Shown here: positions 1 through 17,171 of the stretch, in pieces
Layout: every line of letters starts with the position of its first letter
Position numbering within the stretch: the first letter of the stretch is position 1
NCBI RefSeq assembly: GCF_037975245.1
Contig: NC_092572.1
Coordinates: 10,985,769 to 11,045,768 of the forward strand
DNA: 60,000 nt
Direction of reading: 5' to 3'
DNA from: Apostichopus japonicus
Lineage: Eukaryota; Echinodermata; Holothuroidea; Aspidochirotida; Stichopodidae
Program-made: the position numbers and the translations under genes
Notes under the pieces: model-generated
Told to the model about the DNA's origin: nothing
Databases searched by the model: none
Seen by the model: only the letters and a program-made list of their open reading frames with translations

Positions 1-693
1 ATGATGGCGTGTCGAACAATGTCCTTTGAAAGACCTTGGCGTGGATGAGAAAAAACATGTAACCAATTTCAAACAATGATCAATATTTACCTGTTTCCAA
101 GGAATGCAGTTAAACTGAGTTGTTGTAAAATGCCATAATCAATACCTTCGACTACCGGCGAAAAAAGAAGAAGAATATGCTACGAATCTGATAACAGCTT
201 TTGTATGTCATTTTCATGATTCTTGTTTCATGATCTGTTCAATTCATCAAGGCCTGCTTTCGATGGTTACATATCCTCGTTGTACTATTTCACTGATAAG
301 AAAATCATATACAGCATTACCGCATGATTCTATTACTCTATTACATTTTATTACACATTACCTCACCGCAAAGCTAAGTCATTGCATACACCCGATATCG
401 ATAAAGAGCGATACGTGTTGAGTGTTGACAAAAAGATCACAAGTTTCCTTCGTTTCTTTGTCGTTAGATTGTAGTAAATAATAGTACGATTTCTGTAAAC
501 GATGCTGTCACAAGTTGATTTGCACTACAGTAAACTCTTGATAAGTATTGTCAGTATGTGTTTCATTCAAATTACAATACATATTGCAAAAACATAACAC
601 TGCTTAAATGACACAAAATGATATGAAAGACTTACCCATTTGGATTAGTGTAATACATATAAGAAGGCTTCCGTTAATGCTGACCCTGATCAT
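1..693 (-). CDS. Ig-receptor gene A, 5' part (cut by window edge)
   Basis: Two exons are visible. The signal-peptide exon is 636-693: it starts ATG, encodes 19 residues beginning [16 protein letters not shown], and ends ATG-G before GTAAGT, phase 1. Bases 1-34 are the first part of the Ig1 exon, after an acceptor ending GCCAAG, encoding LSKDIVRHAII. The rest of the gene lies left of the window. Bases 1-~900 are nearly the same as the 5' part of gene C (from ~42003), so A and C look like close paralogues. The family plan is inferred from complete copies C and D. Confidence 0.7.
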
Positions 694-1975
694 ATTGGAG
701 TAAATGTTGTTTAGTATACAGTGAGAAACCCTATTGTTTTCGCTCTCGTTTTTACAGTCGTCGCTAATTATGACTCATTACTAGCTGAGTAATTTCACAC
801 TACTGTCATTCATATCTGTAAGCAGTATCTCTTGTTTGTATGAAACCGCAAGTGTAATTAAATACCGATTAAAGGTCCCGTCTATAGCAGTGAAGTTCTG
901 ATGCATTAACTGCTATATTCCCATTTTTAAGTAAAGTGGAATTTACAATCTCCACTTTTTCCCAAATTATGCTTATGAAAATTCATTGGAAGTTTTGAAA
1001 CTTTTTAAGTTTTTTAAACCTTTTCAAGACATCACCGTATATCAAAAACACCGGCCTTGTAAATAAATACAAGAGCAATGTCGCCATCATCTAATCATCC
1101 AACTATTGCTGATGTTTTCATCGGCTTAATCTGTACCTTTTACCGTTGCTGCAAACAACACAATGGCCATGCCATTCTCCATCTAACTAACACGACAATT
1201 CTGTGACTTCGGTTCTGAATCGCAAGCAGCTGCGTATTTAAGAGAACTATTTACGAAGTGTCCAGTTCTGCAAAACGAGCTTACTTGATTCCAGCTTACT
1301 TACATTCGGAAAGACGCTTCTCTGCGTTAATTCAGACGGAGTTAAACGAGACATTTAACAGTGCAATGCGATTGATAGGATATGGCTTCCTATAGCGCTC
1401 GATAGGTAGACGCTACTTGAATGAAATGTAGTAAATGGCTTTGTATCTTTAAGTATGCCTATAGCGATTTTGCTGTTGTGTTTATAAAGGTTTTTCCATA
1501 GAAAAACGATAAATTGCTTTCATTTGTTGCTGGAGATATTATATTTGTCTGTTTTATTCTTTCCTGGCTCAAACCTGTATGAAACAATTTGGATGTGGAC
1601 AGCTTGATCTTACTATTTAAGCAAGGAATGCTGGGCGCTAATCATTTTCAGGAAGCAACAAATATGCGGTGATTACTGTGATTACTTAAGTTACAAAATG
1701 GTTTAGCGTTACCGATCAGCTCATGTTCCAAGATATCAAACAGGTCATTTCTCGTAGCAGCTGTTATCCGAACCTCCCATCTTCTTTCAAGTTTGATATC
1801 AATCGAAAAGTTGAACTTGTTTCCAGTTTGGAAGCTTTAGTTTCAAAATGAACATATTTTAATGACGTCTTTCATTGTCAACGACAGAAAACCAGAATAT
1901 TTACTTTATTGCATGAGAAGAGCTGGTAGCACTCCTTCAGTAAATGGCCCAAGGACACGAATGTAGTAAGCATGT
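694..1975. other. spacer upstream of gene A
   Basis: No coding exon seen. This stretch is homologous to 10218-11410, 42687-43967 and 52460-53741, so it is the conserved 5' flank of each receptor unit and should hold the promoter. I could not place a transcription start. Confidence 0.6.
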
Positions 1976-2160
1976 AATATATGAATCGCATGTTATGTAC
2001 ATGCAATACATGTAATAAGCATGCAATATATGATTCGCATGTAATAAGTATGCAATATATGATTCCCATGTAATAAGCATGCAATACATGTAATAATTGC
2101 ATGCAATATGATATTCGCATGTAATAAACATGCATTATATGATTCACATGTAATTAGCAT
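1976..2160. repeat. CATG-rich minisatellite, spacer A-B
   Basis: Tandem degenerate units of about 20-30 bp built on GCATGCAATATATGATTCGC and CATGTAATAA. All frames of both strands stay open for a while, giving spurious MHITC-like repeats. It is followed by a purine-rich GGGAGAGG/GAGGAGG tract. Homologous arrays of other lengths lie at 43968-44132 and 53742-53957. Confidence 0.8.
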
Positions 2161-2409
2161 GGGGAGAGGTGGAGGATGAGGAGGTGGAAGGGCGGGGTAG
2201 GATGGTGTTGAGGATTCAATGACCGACATGTATGTATTATACACTGTAGTAAAGACGTTAATTCATGATCATATTAGTTAGTTCATGCAAGAGCAAAATG
2301 GGCATATAAGGGCAATCTCATGAAACTATATCTACAACATTTCGGCGGAAGCATTTGGAATGAGGAAGCGTCTAACAATTGTTTTTAAATGATATTCTGG
2401 TTTTACTTA

Positions 2410-2995
2410 GTATCCTTATAAATTTTATATTGTTTAGAGGATGTTACAAAGTAGAAAATGAAATGTACGGTATTTATACATTACAATGTAAGTCAACAAT
2501 ACTCTCTCCATCCCATCACTCCCCCTGAAAATTATGTGAATTTTCAGAGAATTAGCGTAGTTACACTTTTTCTGATCTCTTCCTATGTCTTTTCCATTTT
2601 TTAACATCAATATTTGCTGAACTCTGATACACATGAACGACATAAATGTCAATTTGCAATCTCAATTTGTTTTAGTTTCTTCAATTAAATAAAATCCTGA
2701 TAAATGTTATATTGTTTAGAGGTTGTTACAAAATAGGAAGTGAAATGTACGGTATTGATACATTACAATGGAAAGTCAACAATACTCTACCAACCCACTC
2801 ACTACCCCCACCCCATCCCCCGAGAACAACTTGTCTTTTTGGAGAATTTAGCGAAGTTACACTTTTTTCCTACCTCTTCCTCTGTCCTTTCAATTGTTCA
2901 ACATTAACATTTGCTGAACTTTGATACACATGAACGTCATAAATTTCAATATGCAATCTCAAATTGCTTTAGTTTCTTCAATTAAATAAATTTAG
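2410..2995. repeat. tandem duplication of a ~285-bp spacer segment
   Basis: Two diverged head-to-tail copies (about 2410-2697 and 2698-2995). Each starts near TATATTGTTTAGAGG, runs through a C-rich stretch and ends at TTCTTCAATTAAATAAA. The pair also occurs at 44395-44975 and 54205-54785, so the duplication predates the unit duplications. No coding content recognised. Confidence 0.75.
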
Positions 2996-3197
2996 CTGCA
3001 ATGTTAAAACCAAATCAGCTGAGAAAGAGCAATACTTATGAATTCGGGGATCTTTATATTTTCAAAGAGGAATAGCTGTGTACCTCATGGTTTCTTACAT
3101 GAAGACGTCTAAGTGAATCTCTTCGTCAATATCAAAACGCTTATATCGTTTTTCCTTCTAAATATGGCAGTTGAGTCTTGGGTATGAACTGACTTAC

Positions 3198-3254
3198 CAA
3201 GGACACGTACTTCAACCTCTGTGTCTCTAGCGTCACAGTGAAATCCAGACATTC
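3198..3254 (-). pseudogene. possible vestigial Ig-like exon piece, spacer A-B
   Basis: On the minus strand an acceptor-like TTACAG is followed by MSGFHCDARDTEVEVRVL and a GTAAGT donor. G-F-H-C resembles the Ig F-strand Y-x-C. It lies 3' of gene B's stop and 5' of gene A, where no exon is expected. Related copies are near 45180, 55015 (where the acceptor AG is destroyed) and 58965-59021. Confidence 0.35.
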
Positions 3255-3445
3255 CTGTAATGTCTTGGATTAGCTTGTTAATATGTCTCCCAATATGTTA
3301 AGCCTGAATAATGTGTAATCAGTAAATTTATGGTCCTATATATTTGCATACAATAACGGTGCCAGATGTCCTAAGTCAATACTGAGAAACACATTGAAGC
3401 AGGAACTTTAATGTATCATTTCGTATTGTGACAGTAATTAAAGTT

Positions 3446-4171
3446 ACACTGAACAGGAATCGAATATTAATTTTACTTCCTTTTTTAACTGTATGTATAT
3501 TTCCAAAAGTCTAACGTGGTTTGTCAATATCATTGTCTTTAAAATGTTTGTCCTCTAGAAGGGACAAAAAGGGTCATTTTAGGACACGTTAATCGTAACA
3601 TTTGTTACAATACAATTAATTGCTATGTTATCAAAACGATTACATATCACATACCCACAGAGAAGGTCTTTGAGTTTACTTTCAGTAGCCTATTATTCAC
3701 TTTGATATTATGAACAATGATATGTTGCCTGGTGCGTGATGTCATTTTGAAGGGAAAAAAAAACATTCGGACCTATTATTCTTCGTGACACTGATCTTTA
3801 AAAACAAATAATAATTACAACATTATCTGTTATAATATACTTAATAGTTTGTTCTTATGAATATATACGTACGAATATATATGAATATTTATTTTTTCTC
3901 CGTAGTTTTTCATTTCAAAGGTCTAAGGGGAAAGAACAGTTTTTCAAGTACTGTTTTCTAAGATGAAAATTCAATAATGATAAGGTGTTTTATATTATTC
4001 TGGAATTAAAATTTCAGTCTGTTATCCTTCTCGATGAACTGATCTTGTACAATATACGTCACTAAAAAAATCCTGATCATAAACCAATTTGGCTGTACCC
4101 CCCCTCCCTCCACCTCTGAAGTATCCTAATGGATGGTGGTTGAGGGATGGGGGTTATTGGAATGTTAAATA
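3446..4171. other. 3' flank of gene B
   Basis: AT-rich DNA 3' of gene B, homologous to ~45420-46210 and ~59210-59952. Around 3620-3760 is a shortened form of the Ig-like relic seen better at 59389-59540. No clear polyadenylation site could be assigned. Confidence 0.5.
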
Positions 4172-10217
<6,046 letters not shown>

Positions 10218-11416
10218 ATTTGAGTCAACGTTGTTTAGTCTCCAGTGAGAAACCCTACTGTTAATGCTCCCGTTTCTACAGTCGTCGCTAATTATGACTC
10301 ATTACTTACTGTTTAAGTTGACACTACTGTCTTTCATATATGTACAGTATGCAGTATCTCTTGCTTGTATGAAACCGCAAGTGTAATTAATTACCGATTA
10401 AAGGTCCCGTCTATATCAGTGAAGTTATGATGCATTAACTGTTATATTCCCATCTTTACGTAAAGTGGAGTTTTCAATCTCCACTTTTCCCCAAGTTATG
10501 CTAGTGAAAATTTATTGGAATTTGTGAAATTTGTTTAGTCTATGAAACCTTTTAAAAGACATCACCGCATATCAACAGGACCGGCTTTGCAAGTAAATGC
10601 AAGAGCAATGTCGCCATCATCGGCGTCCGCATCCAATTAATGCTGATGTTTTCATTGGTTTAATCTGTACCTTTTACTGTTGCTGCCAACATCACAATGA
10701 ACCTCCCATTATCCACCTAAATTCAACGACAATTAAAAAACGAGGTTACAAGTTAGTCCAGCAACTTACTACGAAAGACGCTTCTCATCATCGATTCAGA
10801 GTGAGTTTAACTTAACACTTAAACAATGCAATGCGATTGCTAGGATATGGCTTCCTCTAGCGCTCGATAGGTAGCCGTTACTTGAATGAACGGTGGTGAA
10901 TGGCTTTAAGTCTTTCAATATGCCCACTGAATGTATGTTGTGTTTATAAGGGGTTTCCTACAAAACATCTCAATTCCTTTCATATATTGCTGGTGATATT
11001 GTATTTGTCTTCATGTTTCTCTTTTCCGGATTAAACTTGTATGAAACAATTTGGATGTGGAAAGCTTGATCTTACTATTTAAGCAATGGATGCTTGGCGC
11101 TAATCATTTTAAGGAAATAACAAGTTAGGCAGTGCGCACTATTACAGGATGGTTTAGTGTTACCGATCAGCTCAGGTTCAAGATATTAAAAAGGTCATTT
11201 ACCCTAGCAGCTGTTTTTTAAACCATCCATCTCGTTTTAGGTTTTATACAAACGAAAAGTCTATCAGTTATAATGGTGTCCAGGTTGGCCACAGAATGAT
11301 CATATTTTAATAGCGCTTTTCGTTGTCAACTACAGAAAACCAGAATCTTTATGTTAGCGCATGAGAAGAGCTGGTAATACTTCTCCAGCAAATGGATCAA
11401 GGACACGCATGTACTA
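10218..11416. other. 5' flank of gene B
   Basis: Homologous to the upstream spacers of A, C and D until ~11410, where homology stops at the point the CATG minisatellite begins in the other spacers. No exon found. Confidence 0.6.
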
Positions 11417-12090
11417 GAAATGTACCAGAAGTAAAAGATAAATTACAAATATAAGTCAATGGATTGGCGATAAAGTGAATAACATTTCTTATTATATCTG
11501 GTTTAAAATCGCCATATCCTGCTGCTTTTTTTGGTTTCAGGCTGGAAATAGCAACTATTGAAAGTTCTTCCTCACTGACAGGATTAATGAACATAGCTTG
11601 ACTGTTTCTGTTATTATTATGAATAAGATATTCTGTACTACCTTTATTTGTAATATTTCTTGCAAGTGAGGGTCCAATGTTTACAAAATATTTGTTAAAG
11701 TAGCTGGCAATGTCATTCTCGTTGCTGATTTCTTGATCACCAGTTTTAAAAGCAGCAGGATATCCACCTTTTTTTCGGTTGGTGCTTAGAACTTTGTTAA
11801 TTGTATTCCAAGTTACACTTACCTTATTTCTATTATTGCACACAGTGCAATATATTTCTATTTTATTTCTATTATTCTATTATTATATTCTATTATTTCT
11901 ATAATATTTCTATTATTGCACACAGTGCACCACTTGTATCATTAAGCAATATAATATAAAGAAACAAAGAAACTATTAGTTTTTCTTGATGGTGGAGTGA
12001 GGAATTCAATAATCATGTTTGTGTGTTAAAACAAATGCTTCTGAAACAACCAGGTAAAGTGATGCCCACTACACCTGTACATTCTCAATA
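11417..12090 (-). mobile_element. direct repeat 1: 5' piece of a non-LTR RT
   Basis: 674 bp, nearly the same as 16490-17171 and in the same orientation. On the minus strand it carries an open RT-linker frame (11397-11843) with EEELSIVAISSLKPKKAAG, the region just before RT motif 1. The copy ends abruptly at GAAATGTACC, where the other copy runs on into the RT core. An A/T-rich TTCTATTATT tract with CACACAGTGCA words lies upstream. Confidence 0.7.
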
Positions 12091-12138
12091 TGAGTAGATC
12101 GTAAAAACTGATATTTTTGAATGTCATAAATAGACCTT

Positions 12139-15100
12139 GAGAAAATCATACTGAACACATGTTCACAAGTTGGGCTGTTAGCCAAATCAAGGGCTTCCTT
12201 TGCAATTTCGCTGGCTGTTTTGTACTTCCGAATCTAAAAAGAACAAGGAACAAGGCAAAGAAACCTTTAGAAAATCATACTGAACACATGTTCACCAATT
12301 CTGTTGGTTGTGTTCTCCTTTACATTCTACATTTGCACACCACTTACAGCACTCCGCTTGGGGATGTATGTTGGGCTGTTAGCCAAATCAATGGCCTCTG
12401 TGACAATTTGATTGGCTGTCTTGTACTTCCGAATCTAAAAAGAACAAGGAACAAGGCAAAGAAACCTTAGAAAATCATACTGAACACATGTTCACCAATT
12501 CTGTTGGTTGTGTTCTCCTTTACATTCTACTTTTGCACACCACTTACAGCACTCCGCTTGGGGATGTAAGTTGGGCTGTTAGCCAAATCAATGGCCTCTG
12601 TGACAATTTGATTGGCTGTCTTGTACTTCCGAATCTAAAAAGAACAAGGAACAAGGCAAAGAAACCTTAGAAAATCATACTGAACACATGTTCACCAATT
12701 CTGTTGGTTGTGTTCTCCTTTACATTCTACTTTTGCACACCACTTACAGCACTCCGCTTGGGGATGTATGTTGGGCTGTTAGCCAAATCAATGGCCTCTG
12801 TGACAATTTGATTGGCTGTCTTGTACTTCCGAATCTAAAAAGAACAAGGAAAAAGGCAAAGAAACCTTAGAAAATCATACTGAACACATGTTCACCAATT
12901 CTGTTGGTTGTGTTCTCCTTTACATTCTACTTTTGCACACCACTTACAGCACTCCGCTTGGGGATGTAAGTTGGGCTGTTAGCCAAATCAAGGGCTTCCT
13001 TTGCAATTTCGCTGGCTGTCTTGTACTTCCGAACAAGAAAAAAGAACAAGGAACAAGGCAAAGAAACCTTTAGAAAATCATACTGAACACATGTTCACCA
13101 ATTCTGTTGGTTGTGTTCTCCTTTACATTCTACTTTTGCACACCACTTACAGCACTCCGCTTGGGGATGTATGTTGGGCTGTTAGCCGAATCAATGGCCT
13201 CTGTGACAATTTGATTGGCTGTCTTGTACTTCCGAATCTAAAAAGAACAAGGAACAAGGCAAAGAAACCTTAGAAAATCATACTGAACACATGTTCACCA
13301 ATTCTGTTGGTTGTGTTCTCCTTTACATTCTACTTTTGCACACCACTTGGGGATGTATGTTGGGCTGTGAGCCAAATCAATGGCCTCTGTGACAATTTGA
13401 TTGGCTGTCTTGTACTTCCGAATCTAAAAAGAACAAGAAAAAAGAACAAGGAACAAGGCAAAGAAACCTTTAGAAAATCATACTGAACACATGTTCACCA
13501 ATTCTGTTGGTTGTGTTCTCCTTTACATTCTACTTTTGCACACCACTTACAGCACTCCGCTTGGGGATGTATGTTGGGCTGTGAGCCAAATCAATGGCCT
13601 CTGTGACAATTTGATTGGCTGTCTTGTACTTCCGAATTTAAAAAGAACAAGAAAAAAGAACAAGGAACAAGGCAAAGAAACCTTTAGAAAATCATACTGA
13701 ACACATGTTCACCAATTCTGTTGGTTGTGTTCTCCTTTACATTCTACTTTTGCACACCACTTACAGCACTCCGCTTGGGGATGTATGTTGGGCTGTTAGC
13801 CAAATCAATTGCCTCTGTGACAATTTGATTGGCTGTCTTGTACTTCCGAATCTAAAAAGAACAAGGAACAAGGCAAAGAAACCTTAGAAAATCATACTGA
13901 ACACATGTTCACCAATTCTGTTGGTTGTGTTCTCCTTTACATTCTACTTTTGCACACCACTTACAGCACTCCGCTTGGGGATGTATGTTGGGCTGTTAGC
14001 CAAATCAAGGGCTTCCTTTGCAATTTCGCTGGCTGTCTTGTACTTCCGAATCTAAAAAGAACAAGGAACAAGGCAAAGAAACCTTTAGAAAATCATACTG
14101 AACACATGTTCACCAATTCTGTTGGTTGTGTTCTCCTTTACATTCTACTTTTGCACACCACTTACAGCACTCCGCTTGGGGATGTATGTTGGGCTGTTAG
14201 CCAAATCAATGGCCTCTGTGACAATTTGATTGGCTGTCTTGTACTTCCGAATTTAAAAAGAACAAGAAAAAAGAACAAGGAACAAGGCAAAGAAACCTTT
14301 AGAAAATCATACTGAACACATGTTCACCAATTCTGTTGGTTGTGTTCTCCTTTACATTCTACTTTTGCACACCACTTACAGCACTCCGCTTGGGGATGTA
14401 TGTTGGGCTGTTAGCCGAATCAATGGCCTCTGTGACAATTTGATTGGCTGTCTTGTACTTCCGAATCTAAAAAGAACAAGGAAAAAGGCAAAGAAACCTT
14501 AGAAAATCATACTCAACACATGTTCACCAATTCTGTTGGTTGTGTTCTCCTTTACATTCTACTTTTGCACACCACTTGGGGATGTATGTTGGGCTGTGAG
14601 CCAAATCAATGGCCTCTGTGACAATTTGATTGGCTGTCTTGTACTTCCGAATCTAAAAAGAACAAGAAAAAAGAACAAGGAACAAGGCAAAGAAACCTTT
14701 AGAAAATCATACTGAACACATGTTCACCAATTCTGTTGGTTGTGTTCTCCTTTACATTTTACTTTTGCACACCACTTACAGCACTCCGCTTGGGGATGTA
14801 TGTTGGGCTGTTAGCCAAATCAAGGGCTTCCTTTGCAATTTCATTGGCTGTCTTGTACTTCCGAATCTAAAAAGAACAAGGAACAAGGCAAAGAAACCTT
14901 TAGAAAATCATACTGAACACATGTTCACCAATTCTGTTGGTTGTGTTCTCCTTTACATTCTACTTTTGCACACCACTTACAGCACTCCGCTGGGGGATGT
15001 ATGTTGGGCTGTTAGCCAAATCAAGGGCTTCCTTTGCAATTTCGCTGGCTGTCTTGTACTTCCGAATCTAAAAAGAACAAGGAACAAGGCAAAGAAACCT

Positions 15101-15298
15101 TTAGAAAATCATACTGAACACATGTTCACCAATTCTGTTGGTTGTGTTCTCCTTTACATTCTACTTTTGCACACCACTTACAGCACTCCGCTTGGGGATG
15201 TAAGTAGTGCTTTCAACCATAACAAGGGCTTCCTTTGCAATTTCGCTGGCTGTCTTGTACTCCCGAATCTAAAAAGAGCAAGGAACAAGGCAAAGAAC
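12139..15298. repeat. ~200-bp satellite array, about 16 units
   Basis: Tandem units of 200-215 bp beginning AGAAAATCATACTGAACACA and ending GGAACAAGGCAAAGAAACC. Unit starts: ~12139 (shortened), 12269, 12470, 12670, 12870, 13073, 13274, 13473, 13687, 13888, 14088, 14302, 14503, 14702, 14903, 15105. Two middle variants exist (GGGCTTCCTTTGCAATTTCG or GGCCTCTGTGACAATTTGAT). Some units lack ACAGCACTCCGC and some gain AAGAAAAAAGAAC. The + frame MFTNSVGCVLLYI is open in each unit, but units of 200 bp break the frame; judged non-coding. Confidence 0.93.
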
Positions 15299-15315
15299 AA
15301 GAAACCAACACAAAA

Positions 15316-15436
15316 TATCAACGCAGAATACATCAAATATCAGTGCGGAATACATTAAATATCAACACAGAATACACAAAATATCAACGAAGAATACACA
15401 AAATATCAACGCAGAATGCACAAAATATCAAAGCAG
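15316..15436. repeat. 24-bp tandem repeat
   Basis: About five units of AATATCAACGCAGAATACAC plus AAA, degenerating toward the end. Bridges the satellite array and the RT fragment. Confidence 0.8.
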
Positions 15437-16489
15437 CATAATGCATTTCTATCTGGATCAAGAAATCATGCTAATAGGTATGCACAATACAATGGTAGTC
15501 ATCGGGGATCCAACTTCTGTGACAGCAACCAAAATCAGATAATCAAGCAGTAATACAGATGTGGTGCTATTAAAGTTTGATAAAGCATTCTGAGTATATT
15601 CTGGGGGAGGAAATGTTTTAGCTTTGCTAAAGTTCCTACACCTCTTGCAATGCTGGTGCAAACTTTTGTAATATGGTCACTCCATGAAAGTTTACTATCA
15701 ATATTAACCCCTAGAAATTTAGTAGTTGATACTTGTTTATTTACTTTACCATCCATTATTATGTCATTATTCCAGTTAAGCGTTCTTCTTCCATTAAATA
15801 CTATATAGTTAGTTTTGTCTGTAATAAGTGATAACTTAGTAGCAGCAAACCAGTTAGTAAATTTAGTTAATTCAGCAGAGACAGTATCATGTATTCTATG
15901 TACGTTTTCGAACTCGAAGAAAATATTGGTATCATCAGCAAACAAACTAGTATTGGCAATTTTTGACACCTGGCAAATGTCATTGACATATATATACTAT
16001 GAACAACAGTGGTCCTAATAGTGAGCCCTGTGGAACACCACAACGGGTTACAGCGTGTTCGGATTTAGAGTTTTTATATGATGTATACTGATGTCTATTG
16101 GATAAATAGCTGCTCAACCAGTCAAGGGTTGTTCCCCTTACACCATACAAAGATAATTTACTTAGCAAAATGGTATGGTCAATAGTATCAAATGCCTTGG
16201 AGAGATCAAGGAACACTCCAATACATATTTTGGTATTATCAAGACTAGTCCATATTTTTTCAATAGCATTCGCCAAAGCAAGTTCTGTAGAATGTTTTGG
16301 GCGGAAGCCACATTGATCATTGCACAGGATATTAAACTTGGTTAGAAACTTAAAACATACGATTGTACATAAGCCTTTCAATAATTTTTGAAAAACATGA
16401 TAATAAAGAAATAGGACGGTAATTTTCATATACATCTTGGTTACCTTTTTTAAAAATTGGTATAACCTTAGCAATCTTTAGTTTATCTG
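15437..16489 (-). mobile_element. non-LTR retrotransposon RT core (dead)
   Basis: Continues from the direct repeat at 16490. RT motifs in order on the minus strand: CGFRPKHSTELAL, FLDLSKAFDTIDHTIL, GVPQGSLLGPLLF, LFADDTNIFF (the catalytic FADD) and KFLGVNIDSKLSW. This pattern fits CR1/Jockey-type LINEs. No endonuclease or 3' end is visible. Frames are broken in several places, e.g. a 10-nt loss near 16530 and a 1-nt shift near 16390, so it is not active. Confidence 0.85.
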
Positions 16490-17171
16490 GAAATGTACCA
16501 GAAGTAAAAGATAAATTACAAATGGATTGGTGATAAAGTGAATAACATTTCTTATTATATCTGGTTTAAAATCGCCATATCCTGCTGCTTTTTTTGGTTT
16601 CAGGCTGGAAATAGCAACTATTGAAAGTTCTTCCTCACTGACAGGATTAATGAACATAGATTGACTGTTTCTGTTATTATTATGAATAAGATATTCTGTA
16701 CTACCTTTATTTGTAATATTTCTTGCAAGTGAGGGTCCCATGTTTACAAAATATTTGTTAAAGTAGCTGGCAATGTCATTCTCGTTGCTGATTTCTTGAT
16801 CACCAGTTTTAAAAGCAGCAGGATATCCACCTTTTTTTTCGGTTGGTGCTTAGAACTTTGTTAATTGTATTCCAAGTTACACTTACATTATTTCTATTAT
16901 TGCACACAGTGCAATATATTTCTATTATTTCTATTATATTTCTATTCTATTATTATTCTATTATTATATTCTATTATTTCTATAATATTTCTATTATTGC
17001 ACACGGTGCACCACTTGTATCATTAAGCAATATAATATAAAGAAACGAAGAAACTATTAGTTTTTCTTGATGGTGGAGTGAGGAATTTATTAATCATGTT
17101 TGTGTATTAAAACAATTGCTTCTGAAACAACCAGGTAAAGTGATGCCCACTACACCTGTACATTCTCAATA
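16490..17171 (-). mobile_element. direct repeat 2: 5' piece of the same RT
   Basis: Mate of 11417-12090, continuous with the RT core at its left end. Contains EEELSIVAISSLKPKKAAG again. One extra base in the poly-T near 16830 (CTTTTTTTTCGG against CTTTTTTTCGG) breaks the frame relative to repeat 1. Right end at ATTCTCAATA. Confidence 0.75.

Noticed and set aside
12139-15298. CRISPR-like array
   Set aside because: Units are contiguous ~200-bp repeats without unique spacers, in a eukaryotic setting.
12159-15358. Satellite open frames up to 212 codons as a real gene
   Set aside because: Frames depend on whether a unit is 200 or 201 bp; no start, splice or family signal.
11417-17171. Penelope-like or LTR element
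   Set aside because: RT motifs (FLDLSKAFDTIDH, FADD) are LINE-type. No GIY-YIG domain, integrase, protease or TG..CA ends seen.
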